Notes: a model not told the origin generated them from the letters alone. A stretch of DNA of 64,000 nt from Mycobacterium noviomagense (GCF_010731635.1 NZ_AP022583.1:2728001-2792000); one strand, 5' to 3'. Positions 19,566-28,455 are shown, counted from the first letter of the stretch. Program-made: numbers and translations.

Positions 19566-20483
19566 CTATCTGAGGGTCGCGGTAACGGCGATGACATTGC
19601 GGAACGAGGCCAGCGCATCGTCGTCGTAGTCGGGAAACTCGCGGCCATAGGCTGCGAACAACTCCTGACGAGTACGGGTTGTGACCTGCCAGCCCCGAGC
19701 GCTCAGATAGTCGACCACAGGGCTTCGGTCGCCGACATACACCAGGTCCGACATGTTGACGCCGAAGCCCAGATTGCGCCAGCGGTCGGTGGCGGCCTGC
19801 TCGCGTTCGGCCGCAGCCGCGCCGCTATCGGGGTGATATTCGGTCGCGAGTTGGCTGCCCGGCACGCTGAGCGCGGTGATGTTGTCGAACAACCGGTCCT
19901 GGGCTTCCGGCGGCAAGTACATCAGCAAACCCTCGGCACTCCAGGCCGTCGGTCGGTTGGCGTCGAAACCAGCGGCGCGCAACGCGGATGGCCAGTCCTC
20001 CCGCAGATCGACGCTGACCGTCCGCCGCTCCGCCGTCGGGACGGCGCCCAGCGCCGACATAGTGGCGGTTTTGAACTCGATGACCTTCGGCTGGTCCACT
20101 TCGTACACAATGCTGCCGGGTGGCCATGCCAGCCGATATGGACGCGAGTCGAGCCCCGCGGCCAGGATCACCGATTGGCGAACACCAGCGTTTGCGGCGT
20201 TGAGGAAGAATTCGTCGAAGAACCGGGTGCGCACTGCCATCGAATCGGTCTCGCGCGCCATGTCCCCCCCGGCGCCGTCGGCCATTTCCTCCGGGGTGAT
20301 CTCGTGGTCGACCATGCGGGTGAAAAAGTCGACACCGACCGCCCGCACCAGCGGCGCGGCGAACGGGTCGTTGATGATCGGATTGGTTTCCTCGGTGGCC
20401 AGCGCCCGCGCGGCGGCGACCATCGTCGCCGTCGCGCCCACGCTGGAGGCGAGATCCCAACTGTCGCGGTCGGTGCGTGCCAT
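19566..20483 (-). CDS. class I SAM-dependent methyltransferase, UPF0677 family (copy 5)
   Basis: 305 residues, ATG start, preceded on the minus strand by a purine-rich GGAGGGCAT-type site. Core blocks: ILAAGLDSRPYRLAWPPG (with Pro where the others have Ala, and Ala for Pro in the next block), VYEVDQPKVIEFK and [19 protein letters not shown]. Separated from copy 6 by 21 bp. Confidence 0.93.
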   Translation of the reverse strand: MARTDRDSWDLASSVGATATMVAAARALATEETNPIINDPFAAPLVRAVGVDFFTRMVDHEITPEEMADGAGGDMARETDSMAVRTRFFDEFFLNAANAGVRQSVILAAGLDSRPYRLAWPPGSIVYEVDQPKVIEFKTATMSALGAVPTAERRTVSVDLREDWPSALRAAGFDANRPTAWSAEGLLMYLPPEAQDRLFDNITALSVPGSQLATEYHPDSGAAAAEREQAATDRWRNLGFGVNMSDLVYVGDRSPVVDYLSARGWQVTTRTRQELFAAYGREFPDYDDDALASFRNVIAVTATLR

Positions 20484-20504
20484 ATGCCCTCCTCTGCCCC
20501 TGTC

Positions 20505-21437
20505 TCAGCGCTGTGTCAGCTCACCGCTGAGGTAAACCATTTCCGGAAACGTGAACTCCTCGGCGTCGATAGCAGGCAGTCCCTGCTCGTCCAGCAGCTC
20601 CGCGGTGCTGCAGACGGTGATTTTCCAGCCCCTGCTCGCAAGGTAGTCGGCCACGTCGGTCCGTTCGCCCAGGTACATCAGCTCCGTCATATCCAGCTCG
20701 AAGCCAAGGCCATGCCACCAGCCGGACTGGTTCTGCATGCGCTGCTGTAATTTGTCCTCGTCGAGTTCCTTGACGTTGGGCAGCCAGTGGGTGGCGAAGC
20801 GGCTGCCCGGGACGCTCAGTACGGTGACCTGGTCGAGCAACTTCTCCCGCACGTCGGCGGGTAGATAGCCCAACAGTCCCTCGGCGATCCAGGCGGCCGG
20901 CTGTGTCGGGTCGAAGCCGGCCTGCTTGAGCGCGGTGGCCCAATCACTGCGCAAGTCGACCGCCACGGTGCGGCGATCCGCCGTCGGCTGCGCGCCCAGC
21001 CCGGCCAATGTCGTCGTCTTGAACTCGATCACCTGCGGCTGGTCGACTTCGAACACGGTGGTTGCGGGGGGCCACGGCAGCCGGTAGGCGCGCGAATCCA
21101 GGCCGGATGCCAAGATGACAGCCTGCCGGATGCCGGCGCGCGCGGCGTGGCTGAAGAAGTCGTCGAAGTATTTGGTGCGCACCGCCATCCAGTCGGTCAT
21201 CGCCCGCATGCTCCGTGCCGCCTCGTCGTTGACATCACTGGGTTCCAGCTCACCGCTGGCTAGTTTGGTGCAGAAGTCGATACCTACTGCGCGGACCAGC
21301 GGTTCGGCGAGCGGATCGTCGATTATGGCGTTCGGCGCTCTGCTGGCGATTGCCCGAGCGGTGGCCGCCAAGGTGGCGGTGGCTCCCACGCTGGAGGCCA
21401 GATCCCACGTATCGCCGTCGAAGCGTGCATTGCCCAT
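20505..21437 (-). CDS. class I SAM-dependent methyltransferase, UPF0677 family (copy 6)
   Basis: 310 residues, ATG start. First gene of the four-gene array. Core blocks: [31 protein letters not shown] and [19 protein letters not shown]. The last is the most diverged of the set, so this copy may act on a different substrate. A TACTTAGCCA motif shared with the other methyltransferase operon lies about 47 bp upstream of its start. Confidence 0.93.
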   Translation of the reverse strand: MGNARFDGDTWDLASSVGATATLAATARAIASRAPNAIIDDPLAEPLVRAVGIDFCTKLASGELEPSDVNDEAARSMRAMTDWMAVRTKYFDDFFSHAARAGIRQAVILASGLDSRAYRLPWPPATTVFEVDQPQVIEFKTTTLAGLGAQPTADRRTVAVDLRSDWATALKQAGFDPTQPAAWIAEGLLGYLPADVREKLLDQVTVLSVPGSRFATHWLPNVKELDEDKLQQRMQNQSGWWHGLGFELDMTELMYLGERTDVADYLASRGWKITVCSTAELLDEQGLPAIDAEEFTFPEMVYLSGELTQR

Positions 21438-21483
21438 GCGCGTCCTCCATAACCTATGGCGTTTGCGACTGTTGCAAGCCTAA

Positions 21484-21499
21484 TACTTAGCCAGGTTAA
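21484..21499 (-). promoter_or_regulatory. shared motif upstream of methyltransferase operon 2
   Basis: TACTTAGCCAGGTTAA on the plus strand. Its first ten bases are identical to 8916-8925 before operon 1, and the TAA at the end is also conserved. Read on the minus strand, TAAGTA could be a -10 with TTTCAC 18 bp upstream here, but the distance to the start codon differs between the operons, which favours a protein-binding site. Confidence 0.45.
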
Positions 21500-21579
21500 T
21501 TACCCGAGTGAAACTGTACGCCCGTTCCCTGACTGCAGCCACGCGGGTCAACAGGGCGGTCCACCAGGCTGCCGGCAAC

Positions 21580-21608
21580 CGTTACCGGCGCTGTTACTCT
21601 CGTAGACT
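21580..21608 (+). promoter_or_regulatory. possible secY operon promoter
   Basis: CGTTAC (21580-21585), a 17-bp spacer and TAGACT (21603-21608). The -10 agrees well with the mycobacterial housekeeping TAnnnT; the -35 is weak. It would give a leader of about 120 nt before secY. The rest of the 297-bp gap (21438-21734) shows no gene. Confidence 0.35.
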
Positions 21609-21734
21609 GTTTGACGCGCGACTCCGCACGTCGGGACCTGCGGGTGCTCGGCGTGTGACGCAGACTTAACCCAATGCTGGCCCGACCAGCCCGTCGGCAT
21701 GCCGTGACCAGAGCCCGGCTGCGCAGGAGGAAGA

Positions 21735-23060
21735 GTGCTTTCGGCTTTCATCTCGTCGCTGCGAACAGTCGACCTGCGCCGGAAAATCCTGTTCACCCTC
21801 GGCATCGTCGTCCTCTACCGGGTGGGTGCGTCCATCCCCTCACCCGGCATCAACTACCCGAATGTGCAAAAGTGCATCGCGCAGGTCAGCGGCGGTGAGG
21901 CCGCGCAGATCTACTCGCTGATCAACCTGTTCTCCGGCGGCGCGCTACTCCAGCTGACCGTGTTCGCGGTCGGCGTGATGCCCTACATCACCGCCAGCAT
22001 CATCGTGCAGTTGCTCACCGTGGTGATCCCGCGCTTTGAAGAACTGCGCAAGGAAGGCCAGGCCGGCCAGGCCAAGATGACCCAATACACCCGCTACCTG
22101 GCGATAGCGCTGGCCATCCTGCAGGCCACCAGCATCGTGGCGCTGGCGGCCAACGGCGGCCTGCTGCAGGGCTGCAGCCTAGACATCATGGCCGACCAGA
22201 GCATCTTCACCCTGGTGGTGATCGTCCTGGTCATGACCGCAGGCGCCGGGCTGGTGATGTGGATGGGCGAGCTGATCACCGAGCGCGGTATCGGCAACGG
22301 CATGTCGCTGCTGATCTTCGTCGGCATCGCCGCCCGTATCCCCGCAGAGGGCAAGTCCATCCTGGACAGCCGGGGCGGGGTGATTTTCGCCGCGGTGTGC
22401 GTGGCGGCGCTGATCATCATCGTCGGCGTCGTGTTCGTCGAGCAGGGCCAGCGCCGCATCCCGGTGCAATACGCCAAGCGGATGGTGGGCCGACGCATGT
22501 ACGGCGGCACGTCGACGTATCTGCCGCTGAAGGTCAACCAGGCCGGCGTCATCCCGGTCATCTTCGCCTCGTCGCTGATCTACATCCCGCACCTGATCAC
22601 GCAGCTCGTCCGCAGCGGCGCCGGCGGAGTGGGCAACACGTGGTGGGACAAGTTCGTCGGCAACTATCTATCCAATCCCGCCGATCCGGTCTACATCGCT
22701 ATCTACTTCGGGCTGATCATCTTTTTCACGTACTTCTACGTGTCGATCACGTTCAACCCCGACGAGCGTGCCGACGAGATGAAGAAGTTCGGCGGGTTCA
22801 TCCCCGGTATTCGGCCGGGCCGGCCGACCGCGGACTACCTGCGCTTCGTGCTGAGCCGGATCACTTTGCCCGGCTCGATCTACCTGGGCGTGATCTCAGT
22901 GCTGCCCAACCTTTTCCTGCAGATCGGCAATACCGGGACGGTGCAGAATTTGCCGTTCGGCGGTACCGCGGTTTTGATCATGATCGGTGTCGGTTTGGAT
23001 ACGGTCAAACAGATCGAAAGCCAGCTGATGCAGCGCAACTATGAAGGGTTCTTGAAGTGA
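21735..23060 (+). CDS. secY: preprotein translocase subunit SecY
   Basis: 441-residue SecY, the channel of the Sec translocon in the inner membrane, with ten predicted transmembrane helices. Signatures are present: [14 protein letters not shown] first helices ([22 protein letters not shown]), [11 protein letters not shown] and [25 protein letters not shown] start preceded by AGGAGGAAGA. Its GTGA end overlaps the adk start, so adk is coupled. Confidence 0.98.
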   Translation: MLSAFISSLRTVDLRRKILFTLGIVVLYRVGASIPSPGINYPNVQKCIAQVSGGEAAQIYSLINLFSGGALLQLTVFAVGVMPYITASIIVQLLTVVIPRFEELRKEGQAGQAKMTQYTRYLAIALAILQATSIVALAANGGLLQGCSLDIMADQSIFTLVVIVLVMTAGAGLVMWMGELITERGIGNGMSLLIFVGIAARIPAEGKSILDSRGGVIFAAVCVAALIIIVGVVFVEQGQRRIPVQYAKRMVGRRMYGGTSTYLPLKVNQAGVIPVIFASSLIYIPHLITQLVRSGAGGVGNTWWDKFVGNYLSNPADPVYIAIYFGLIIFFTYFYVSITFNPDERADEMKKFGGFIPGIRPGRPTADYLRFVLSRITLPGSIYLGVISVLPNLFLQIGNTGTVQNLPFGGTAVLIMIGVGLDTVKQIESQLMQRNYEGFLK

Positions 23061-23608
23061 GAGTTGTTTTGCTGGGACCGCCGGGGGCCGGCAAGGGCAC
23101 GCAGGCTGTCAAGCTGGCCGACAAACTGGGTGTACCGCAGATCTCCACCGGCGAGCTGTTTCGGCAAAACATCGACCACGGCACCGAGCTGGGTATGGCG
23201 GCCAAGCGCTACCTCGACGCCGGTGACCTGGTGCCCTCCGAAGTGACGAACAAGCTGGTCGACCAGCGGCTCGACGAGCCCGACGCGGCCGCCGGTTTCA
23301 TCCTCGACGGCTACCCGCGGTCGCTGGACCAGGCCAAGGCCCTGCACGACATGCTCGAACGTCGAGGAACCCAACTCGATGCGGTGCTGGAGTTCCGGGT
23401 ACCGGAGGAAGTACTGCTCGAACGGCTCAAAGGCCGCGGCCGCGACGACGACAACGACGACGTCATCCTCAACCGGATGAAGGTGTACCGCGATCAAACC
23501 GCGCCGCTGCTGGAGTACTACCAACAAGAGCACGAGCTGAAGACGGTCGACGCCGTCGGCACCGTCGACGAAGTGTTCACCCGCGCGCTGCAGGCGCTAG
23601 GAAAGTAA
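23057..23608 (+). CDS. adk: adenylate kinase
   Basis: 183-residue short adenylate kinase that makes 2 ADP from ATP and AMP. P-loop [10 protein letters not shown] at the N-terminus; AMP-binding [10 protein letters not shown] and [10 protein letters not shown]; the LID is short ([17 protein letters not shown]), without a zinc-binding insert, typical of actinobacteria. GTG start inside the end of secY. map follows after 2 bp. Confidence 0.98.
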   Translation: MRVVLLGPPGAGKGTQAVKLADKLGVPQISTGELFRQNIDHGTELGMAAKRYLDAGDLVPSEVTNKLVDQRLDEPDAAAGFILDGYPRSLDQAKALHDMLERRGTQLDAVLEFRVPEEVLLERLKGRGRDDDNDDVILNRMKVYRDQTAPLLEYYQQEHELKTVDAVGTVDEVFTRALQALGK

Positions 23609-23610
23609 CG

Positions 23611-24411
23611 ATGATCGCCCTGGCGGGGCTGCGCAGTCGCAAGGTCGTGCCACAGCGCAGCGCCGGCGAGCTGGACGCGATGGCCGCTGCCGGAGCCGTG
23701 GTGGCCGCCGCACTGCGGGCGGTCCAAGCGGCCGCGGCGCCCGGAGCGTCGACCCTGAGCCTGGACAGCATCGCCGAAGCGGTGATCCGCGACGCCGGCG
23801 CCACACCGTCGTTTCTCGGCTACCACGGATATCCAGCGTCGATCTGCGCGTCCGTCAATGACCGTGTGGTGCACGGGATTCCCTCCGCGGCCGAGGTCTT
23901 GTCGCCGGGTGACCTGGTGTCCATCGACTGCGGCGCAGTCCTCGACGGCTGGCACGGTGACGCGGCGGTGACGTTCGGCGTCGGCACGCTGAATCCGGCC
24001 GACGAAGCGCTGTCGGCGGCGACCAAGGAATCGTTGGAAGCCGGCATCGCTGCAATGCGGCCCGGCAACCGGTTGACGGACGTATCGCATGCCATCGAAA
24101 CCGGTACCCACTCCGCCGAGGCTCGCTATGGCTGCACCTTCGGCATCGTCGAGGGCTATGGCGGGCACGGCATCGGCCGGCAAATGCACATGGACCCCTT
24201 CCTGCCCAACGAAGGAGCTCCCGGCCGGGGCCCGCTACTGGGCCCCGGCTCGGTGCTGGCGATCGAACCGATGCTGACTCTGGGAACCAGAAAAACGCTG
24301 GTACTCGACGACCAGTGGACGGTCACTACCGCCGACGGATCGCGTGCGGCACACTGGGAGCACACCGTGGCGGTGACCGAGGACGAGCCGCGCATCTTGA
24401 CTCTCGGCTAA
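23611..24411 (+). CDS. map: type I methionine aminopeptidase
   Basis: 266 residues, equal in length to M. tuberculosis MapA. The metal-binding set is visible: Asp in [19 protein letters not shown], His in [12 protein letters not shown], and Glu in [10 protein letters not shown] and AHWEHTVAV. It removes the initiator Met from nascent proteins. It lacks the N-terminal proline-rich linker of the second mycobacterial isoform. End of the secY-adk-map unit; a 59-bp gap with a SigL promoter follows. Confidence 0.96.
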   Translation: MIALAGLRSRKVVPQRSAGELDAMAAAGAVVAAALRAVQAAAAPGASTLSLDSIAEAVIRDAGATPSFLGYHGYPASICASVNDRVVHGIPSAAEVLSPGDLVSIDCGAVLDGWHGDAAVTFGVGTLNPADEALSAATKESLEAGIAAMRPGNRLTDVSHAIETGTHSAEARYGCTFGIVEGYGGHGIGRQMHMDPFLPNEGAPGRGPLLGPGSVLAIEPMLTLGTRKTLVLDDQWTVTTADGSRAAHWEHTVAVTEDEPRILTLG

Positions 24412-24431
24412 CCGTGGCTGGTGTGCCGGTA

Positions 24432-24459
24432 TGAACCGGACGGGCGCTGAATTCGTGTC
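24432..24459 (+). promoter_or_regulatory. SigL-dependent autoregulatory promoter
   Basis: TGAACC (24432-24437), a 16-bp spacer and CGTGTC (24454-24459). This matches the published mycobacterial SigL consensus, TGAACC and CGTgtr, at the correct spacing. Transcription would start about 24465-24467, just before the Shine-Dalgarno AGGAGG (24466-24471), leaving an extremely short leader. Confidence 0.85.
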
Positions 24460-24476
24460 ACCTCCAGGAGGTGCAA

Positions 24477-25004
24477 GTGCCTACTGTCGCCAGCCCGGCG
24501 GCTCCCGAAGCCGCCTTGATGAAGGCGCTCTACGACGAGCACGCCGCGGCCTTATGGCGATACGCATTGAGGCTGATAGGCGATCGGACCCGCGCCGAAG
24601 ACGTCGTGCAGGAGACGCTGCTGCGCGCCTGGCAGCATCCTGAGGTCGTCGGCGACACCGAGCGGTCGGCACGGGCCTGGCTGTTCACCGTCGCCCGCAA
24701 CCTGATCATCGACGAAAGCCGCAGCGCACGGGCCCGCTCGGAAGTCCATTCGCTGGACAAGGCGCCCGAGCCGGCCGGACCGGACGAGGTCAACGCGGCG
24801 CTCGACCGGCTGCTGATCGCCGATGCCTACGCCCAGCTCTCCGCCGAACACCGCGCGGTGATCTGCCGGTCCTACTACGGGGGATGGACCACCGCGCAAA
24901 TCGCCGCCGATCTCGGGATCGCCGAAGGCACCGTGAAGTCGCGCCTGCACTACGCTGTGCGGGCCCTGCGACTGACCTTGCAAGAGATGGGGGTGACCAG
25001 ATGA
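24477..25004 (+). CDS. sigL: ECF RNA polymerase sigma factor SigL
   Basis: 175 residues from the GTG at 24477, which sits 5 nt after a perfect AGGAGG; a GTG at 24471 would add two residues but overlaps that site. Region 2 spans LMKALYDEHAAALWRYALRL to AWLFTVARNLIIDESR; region 4 has LSAEHRAVICRSYYGGWTTAQIA and IAEGTVKSRLHYAVRAL. In M. tuberculosis SigL (Rv0735) controls membrane and secreted-protein oxidation genes and polyketide genes. Here it lies directly after map with its own promoter, and is held in check by RslA encoded just downstream. Confidence 0.95.
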   Translation: MPTVASPAAPEAALMKALYDEHAAALWRYALRLIGDRTRAEDVVQETLLRAWQHPEVVGDTERSARAWLFTVARNLIIDESRSARARSEVHSLDKAPEPAGPDEVNAALDRLLIADAYAQLSAEHRAVICRSYYGGWTTAQIAADLGIAEGTVKSRLHYAVRALRLTLQEMGVTR

Positions 25005-25078
25005 TTGCGCGACATCCAATCCGCGCAGCGGTCGGCTCCGAATACCAGACGCAGCACAAGATGGGGGTTACACGATGA
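24985..25078 (+). repeat. 20-bp imperfect direct repeat flanking a bridging ORF
   Basis: AGATGGGGGT followed by GACCAGATGA at 24985-25004 recurs as AGATGGGGGT followed by TACACGATGA at 25059-25078 (17 of 20 identical, 74 bp apart). Each copy encodes MGVTR and ends in an ATGA stop/start overlap. Confidence 0.85.
25001..25078 (+). CDS. 25-codon ORF coupling sigL to rslA
   Basis: ATG at 25001 overlaps the sigL stop (ATGA), and the TGA at 25076-25078 overlaps the rslA ATG (ATGA). The ORF thus exactly fills the gap with four-base overlaps at both ends. Its predicted C-terminus (KMGVTR) repeats that of SigL (EMGVTR), pointing to a short tandem duplication of the sigL 3' end. It may be translated only to pass ribosomes on to rslA, keeping sigma and anti-sigma levels linked. 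No known protein is recognised; there is no separate Shine-Dalgarno beyond the GGGGGT in the repeat. Confidence 0.45.
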   Translation: MIARHPIRAAVGSEYQTQHKMGVTR

Positions 25079-25836
25079 AGACGCTATGGGGTCCGAGCCC
25101 GCCCGGTGACGGCGCCCGGCCCGGCGACCAAGCTCCCGGCGACCACGAGTACGCGATGTGGGACGCCGCCTATGTGCTGGGCTCACTGTCACCGTCCGAC
25201 CGGCGGGAATTCGAGGCGCACATGGATGCCTGCCCGTCATGCCGTAGCGCCGTCGCCGAACTCAGCGGGATGCCGGCGTTGCTCTCGCAGCTGGACCGCG
25301 ACGAGTTGGCGGCCATCGACGAGGCCGACCGCACCGGCGATGCGCCTGCGCTGCCCGCCGAGATGCTGCCGACACTGCTGGCGAAGGTCGGTTGGCGACG
25401 GCGCCGCTCCCGCGTGATGACCTGGGCGGCCAGCGCCGCCGCAGCTGTGGTGCTGGCGATCGGTGTGTTCGTCGGCGTTGCGGGCCATTTCTCGACATCC
25501 GCGCCCACGCCGCCGCAGGCGAGCACGTCGGGAATGCCGATGGCGCAAGTCGGAACCAAAAACCTGGCATCGACGATCTCGGTGTCGGGCGAGCAATGGG
25601 GAACCTTCATCGCGATGAAATGCGTGTGCCTGGCTCCGGTTAACGCACACCACGACACATTGGCAATGGTGGTGGTACGCCGCGACGGCAGCCGCAGCCA
25701 GCTGGCAACCTGGGTGGCAGAGCCAGGTCATACAGCGACACCAGCCGGCAGCATCGCGACGCCGGTAAACCAAATCGCTTCCGTACAAGTGGTTTTGGCC
25801 GACACCGGTCACGTGCTGCTGGAGCGCGCGCTGTGA
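25075..25836 (+). CDS. rslA: anti-sigma-L factor RslA (zinc-binding, membrane-anchored)
   Basis: 253 residues. The cytoplasmic N-terminal domain carries the ZAS motif His49-x3-Cys53-x2-Cys56 (EAHMDACPSCR), which binds SigL and releases it on oxidation in the M. tuberculosis protein. One transmembrane helix (about 114-137) leads to an extracytoplasmic domain with Cys-x-Cys in MKCVCLAPV. Co-transcribed with sigL. The extracytoplasmic half resembles the RskA C-terminal domain. Confidence 0.93.
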   Translation: MKTLWGPSPPGDGARPGDQAPGDHEYAMWDAAYVLGSLSPSDRREFEAHMDACPSCRSAVAELSGMPALLSQLDRDELAAIDEADRTGDAPALPAEMLPTLLAKVGWRRRRSRVMTWAASAAAAVVLAIGVFVGVAGHFSTSAPTPPQASTSGMPMAQVGTKNLASTISVSGEQWGTFIAMKCVCLAPVNAHHDTLAMVVVRRDGSRSQLATWVAEPGHTATPAGSIATPVNQIASVQVVLADTGHVLLERAL

Positions 25837-25842
25837 GCTGGA

Positions 25843-27183
25843 TTAGCAGCGCGTCATCCAGCGGTGGAACCGGCCGTCGGGGTCGTAGGTCGAGCGCACT
25901 TCGTCCAGGCGCGCCATGTTGGGCTCGGTGATGAACCGCGCCGGGCGTCGGCAGAGGTTCTCGTCGGCGAGCGAGATGCCCGTCGCCAAGTGCGACATCG
26001 CGGCCATGTTGGATGCGGCCCAGTCGCGGTAGCGGTCGTCGTCGGCCGGATCTTTCCAGATCGTGTAGAGCGCCAAGTAGATTTCGTCTTCCAGGCCGTA
26101 CACCATGTCCGCGCGAGCCGAAGACGTTTTCCAGCCTGTGAAGATGAAGTGCGACGGATGTGGCGGCATCGTCTCGATGATTGCGCGGATGCCGGGCAGC
26201 AGCTCTTCGGCCGACGCCGACGTGAACATGTTGTCGGCGATATAGCGGTGCCCCTTGGGATAATTCGTCATCACCGCGGTGTACCAGTTGGCCAACGTGG
26301 TCGGCGCATAGGGAAGGCTGACGATCGCTTTGTCGGCGACCGGACAAGTGCGTAGTGGTGCAAGGGCTTTGACAGCCTCCTCTTCGGACCCGGCGAAAAC
26401 CGGTGAGGCGATCGTGATTCCAGGCTGGTCTAGGCCCGCCCCGGGGAAGCTGCGCGCGGTGTGGATCTGCAGTTCGACGCCCTTGTCGACCTCCGTAGCG
26501 ATCGAGCGTCCCCAGGTGAACACTTCGTCGGCGACGTCGATCGGGTACATGTACAGGCAGGTGCCCCACACCGGCGGGCGCAGGTGAACCCGTAACGTGA
26601 ACGCCGTGACCACGCCGAAGAAGCCGGGCCCGCAGCCGCGCGCGGCCCAATACAAATCCGGGTGGTTGTCGGCGTCGCAGTACAGCAGTTCGCCGTCGGC
26701 GGTGACGACCTGCAGCCCCAGCACGCTCTCACACGCCGGGCCGAGCATCGGGCTGTTCCAGCCGTAGCCGCCCTGCAACAGGTAGCCGCCCATGCAAATG
26801 CCTTCGCAATGGCCCGCGGGAAAGAACAGGCCCTGCGAATCCAGCTCGGTCGCAAAGACGCTGGCGACTTTTCCTGGCCCGACGTCCGCGGTCATCTGGT
26901 CGGCGTCGACGCTGCAGTGGTCCAGCCGGCTGACATCGAGCAGCATGCCTTCGTCACGAAGGTGGCTGGCCGACCAATTGTGCCCGCCCGAACGCACACC
27001 GACCTGGTGGTCGTGGTCGCGCGCGTATCGGATCGCTGCGACGACGTCGTCGGCGTCGCGCGCTTGGACGATCACGTCCGGAAAACGCTCTGGCACAATG
27101 CCGTTCCACACCGTTTGCCGCCGGGCGAGTTCGTAGCCTGCTGCACCGCGGAAGAAGGTCTTTTCGGCGGGCAGGCAAGTCAT
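25843..27183 (-). CDS. FAD-binding oxidoreductase, berberine-bridge-enzyme type
   Basis: 446 residues. N-terminal PCMH FAD domain with VGVRSGGHNWSASH (the His that usually forms the 8-alpha bond to FAD) and AGHCEGICMGGYLLQGGYGW (Cys at the site used for the second, 6-S-cysteinyl bond). The C-terminal BBE segment is short, ending around STYDPDGRFHRW. Bicovalent flavin enzymes of this group oxidise sugars, alkaloids or polyketides with O2. No signal peptide is seen. Its start overlaps the stop of the monooxygenase gene by 4 bp, and both diverge from the thiamine-diphosphate enzyme operon, so a joint biosynthetic role is likely. Confidence 0.87.
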   Translation of the reverse strand: MTCLPAEKTFFRGAAGYELARRQTVWNGIVPERFPDVIVQARDADDVVAAIRYARDHDHQVGVRSGGHNWSASHLRDEGMLLDVSRLDHCSVDADQMTADVGPGKVASVFATELDSQGLFFPAGHCEGICMGGYLLQGGYGWNSPMLGPACESVLGLQVVTADGELLYCDADNHPDLYWAARGCGPGFFGVVTAFTLRVHLRPPVWGTCLYMYPIDVADEVFTWGRSIATEVDKGVELQIHTARSFPGAGLDQPGITIASPVFAGSEEEAVKALAPLRTCPVADKAIVSLPYAPTTLANWYTAVMTNYPKGHRYIADNMFTSASAEELLPGIRAIIETMPPHPSHFIFTGWKTSSARADMVYGLEDEIYLALYTIWKDPADDDRYRDWAASNMAAMSHLATGISLADENLCRRPARFITEPNMARLDEVRSTYDPDGRFHRWMTRC

Positions 27184-28340
27184 TGAGTTACCCCGATGTT
27201 CATTCGATGACGTGTGGTTGACAGATAGGCCGCGATATCGCGGGCCAGTGGCGTGGCGGCACGGCGGATCGCGCGCAGTGGACCGTTGGGTGGAATCCCG
27301 TATCCGATCGCGAACATGCCCTCGCCGAGGTGCGACGCGAAGCCGCCGCGCGGGTTGCCGCGCTCGTCCAGCACACCGAGATGGCCGACCAAGCCGTCGA
27401 GATCCGGCCGGAACCCGGTGGCGGCGATAATCGCCTGTGGCGCTACCGAACTGCCGTCGGCGAGAATCACCTGCCGAGATTCGACAGCCTGCACGGCCGC
27501 GACCACTTGCACGCGTCCCGCGCGCACCGTGCCGATGAGCTCGTCAGCCAGGGTGGGGATGCGGCCTCGCAGTTCGACCGTCGCCTTCAACCCGAGCGGC
27601 GGCCGGTGAAACCCATAGTCCGACAGGTCTCCCCACATGAGACGATTGACGCGATCGATCAGCGGGTCAACCTTGCGTGCAGGCACACGCGCGAAGACCT
27701 CGAGGAAGATATCCGACGGGATTCCTCCGATGGCGCGCCGCACCAGATGCGGCGGTGTGCGAACAGCGAGCCAGACCTTGCGCGCGCCGTCGTAGGCCAA
27801 GTGCACCGCGATGTCGGCGGCCGAATTGCCGGCGCCGACTACCAGGACGTCGCGTCCCCGATAAGGCCACGCGTTGCAGAACTCGCCGGAGTGAACCAGC
27901 TGGCCGTTGTACTGGCCAAGACCCGGCCAGCTAGGGATCGTGGGCGTGCGGTAGTTGCCGGTGGCTAAGACGATCACAGCTGCTTCGATCTCTCCCGCCG
28001 AGGTGTCGAGTCGCCAGCCCTGCGCCGCACGCTCGACACGGTTCACCTCACAGCCGAGCTGAAGGCGGATGTGCTGCGTGCGCACGTAGCGGTCGAAATA
28101 GCGGACCATGTCCTCTTTGGTGGGCCAGCGGCCCGCCGTCACCGGAATCCGTTGTCCGGGCAGATGCGACAAGAAACCGCTTGTATTGAGCCGAAAGTCG
28201 TCGTAGCGGGTGCGCCAGGCAATCGCAGGCGTTGAAGCCCTTTCGAGGACAAGCGTCTTGATCTGGTGGCGATGCTCGAGCTGGCGCGTAACAGCCAGCC
28301 CAGACGGCCCCGCCCCGATGACAACGACGGTGGTCATCAT
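27180..28340 (-). CDS. flavin-containing monooxygenase-like NAD(P)-binding protein
   Basis: 386 residues from the ATG at 28338-28340, with AGGAG eight bases upstream on the minus strand. FAD motif VVVIGAGPSGLAV at the N-terminus; a second dinucleotide motif VLVVGAGNSAADIA near residue 165 for NADPH; IIAATGFRPDLDGLVG near the C-terminus is the ATG-containing FMO/BVMO-type motif. Close in layout to the CzcO/YhhN-type FMO proteins. It could hydroxylate an amine or carry out a Baeyer-Villiger step. Operon with the BBE-type oxidoreductase downstream. Confidence 0.85.
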   Translation of the reverse strand: MMTTVVVIGAGPSGLAVTRQLEHRHQIKTLVLERASTPAIAWRTRYDDFRLNTSGFLSHLPGQRIPVTAGRWPTKEDMVRYFDRYVRTQHIRLQLGCEVNRVERAAQGWRLDTSAGEIEAAVIVLATGNYRTPTIPSWPGLGQYNGQLVHSGEFCNAWPYRGRDVLVVGAGNSAADIAVHLAYDGARKVWLAVRTPPHLVRRAIGGIPSDIFLEVFARVPARKVDPLIDRVNRLMWGDLSDYGFHRPPLGLKATVELRGRIPTLADELIGTVRAGRVQVVAAVQAVESRQVILADGSSVAPQAIIAATGFRPDLDGLVGHLGVLDERGNPRGGFASHLGEGMFAIGYGIPPNGPLRAIRRAATPLARDIAAYLSTTRHRMNIGVTQ

Positions 28341-28455
28341 CGGCACGACTCCTTACCGCTGCTTTCCCAGTAATACGGTGCAGAGCTGCGTGCGGTTCAC
28401 CGCAACTCGCGATATCCGCCGTGAACTGAAACCAGCTCTTAGTCGTGTAACCCGT

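Noticed and set aside
28341..28455. Thiamine-pyrophosphate riboswitch before the ThDP enzyme
   Set aside because: The gap is only about 115 bp and no THI-box-like sequence is visible.
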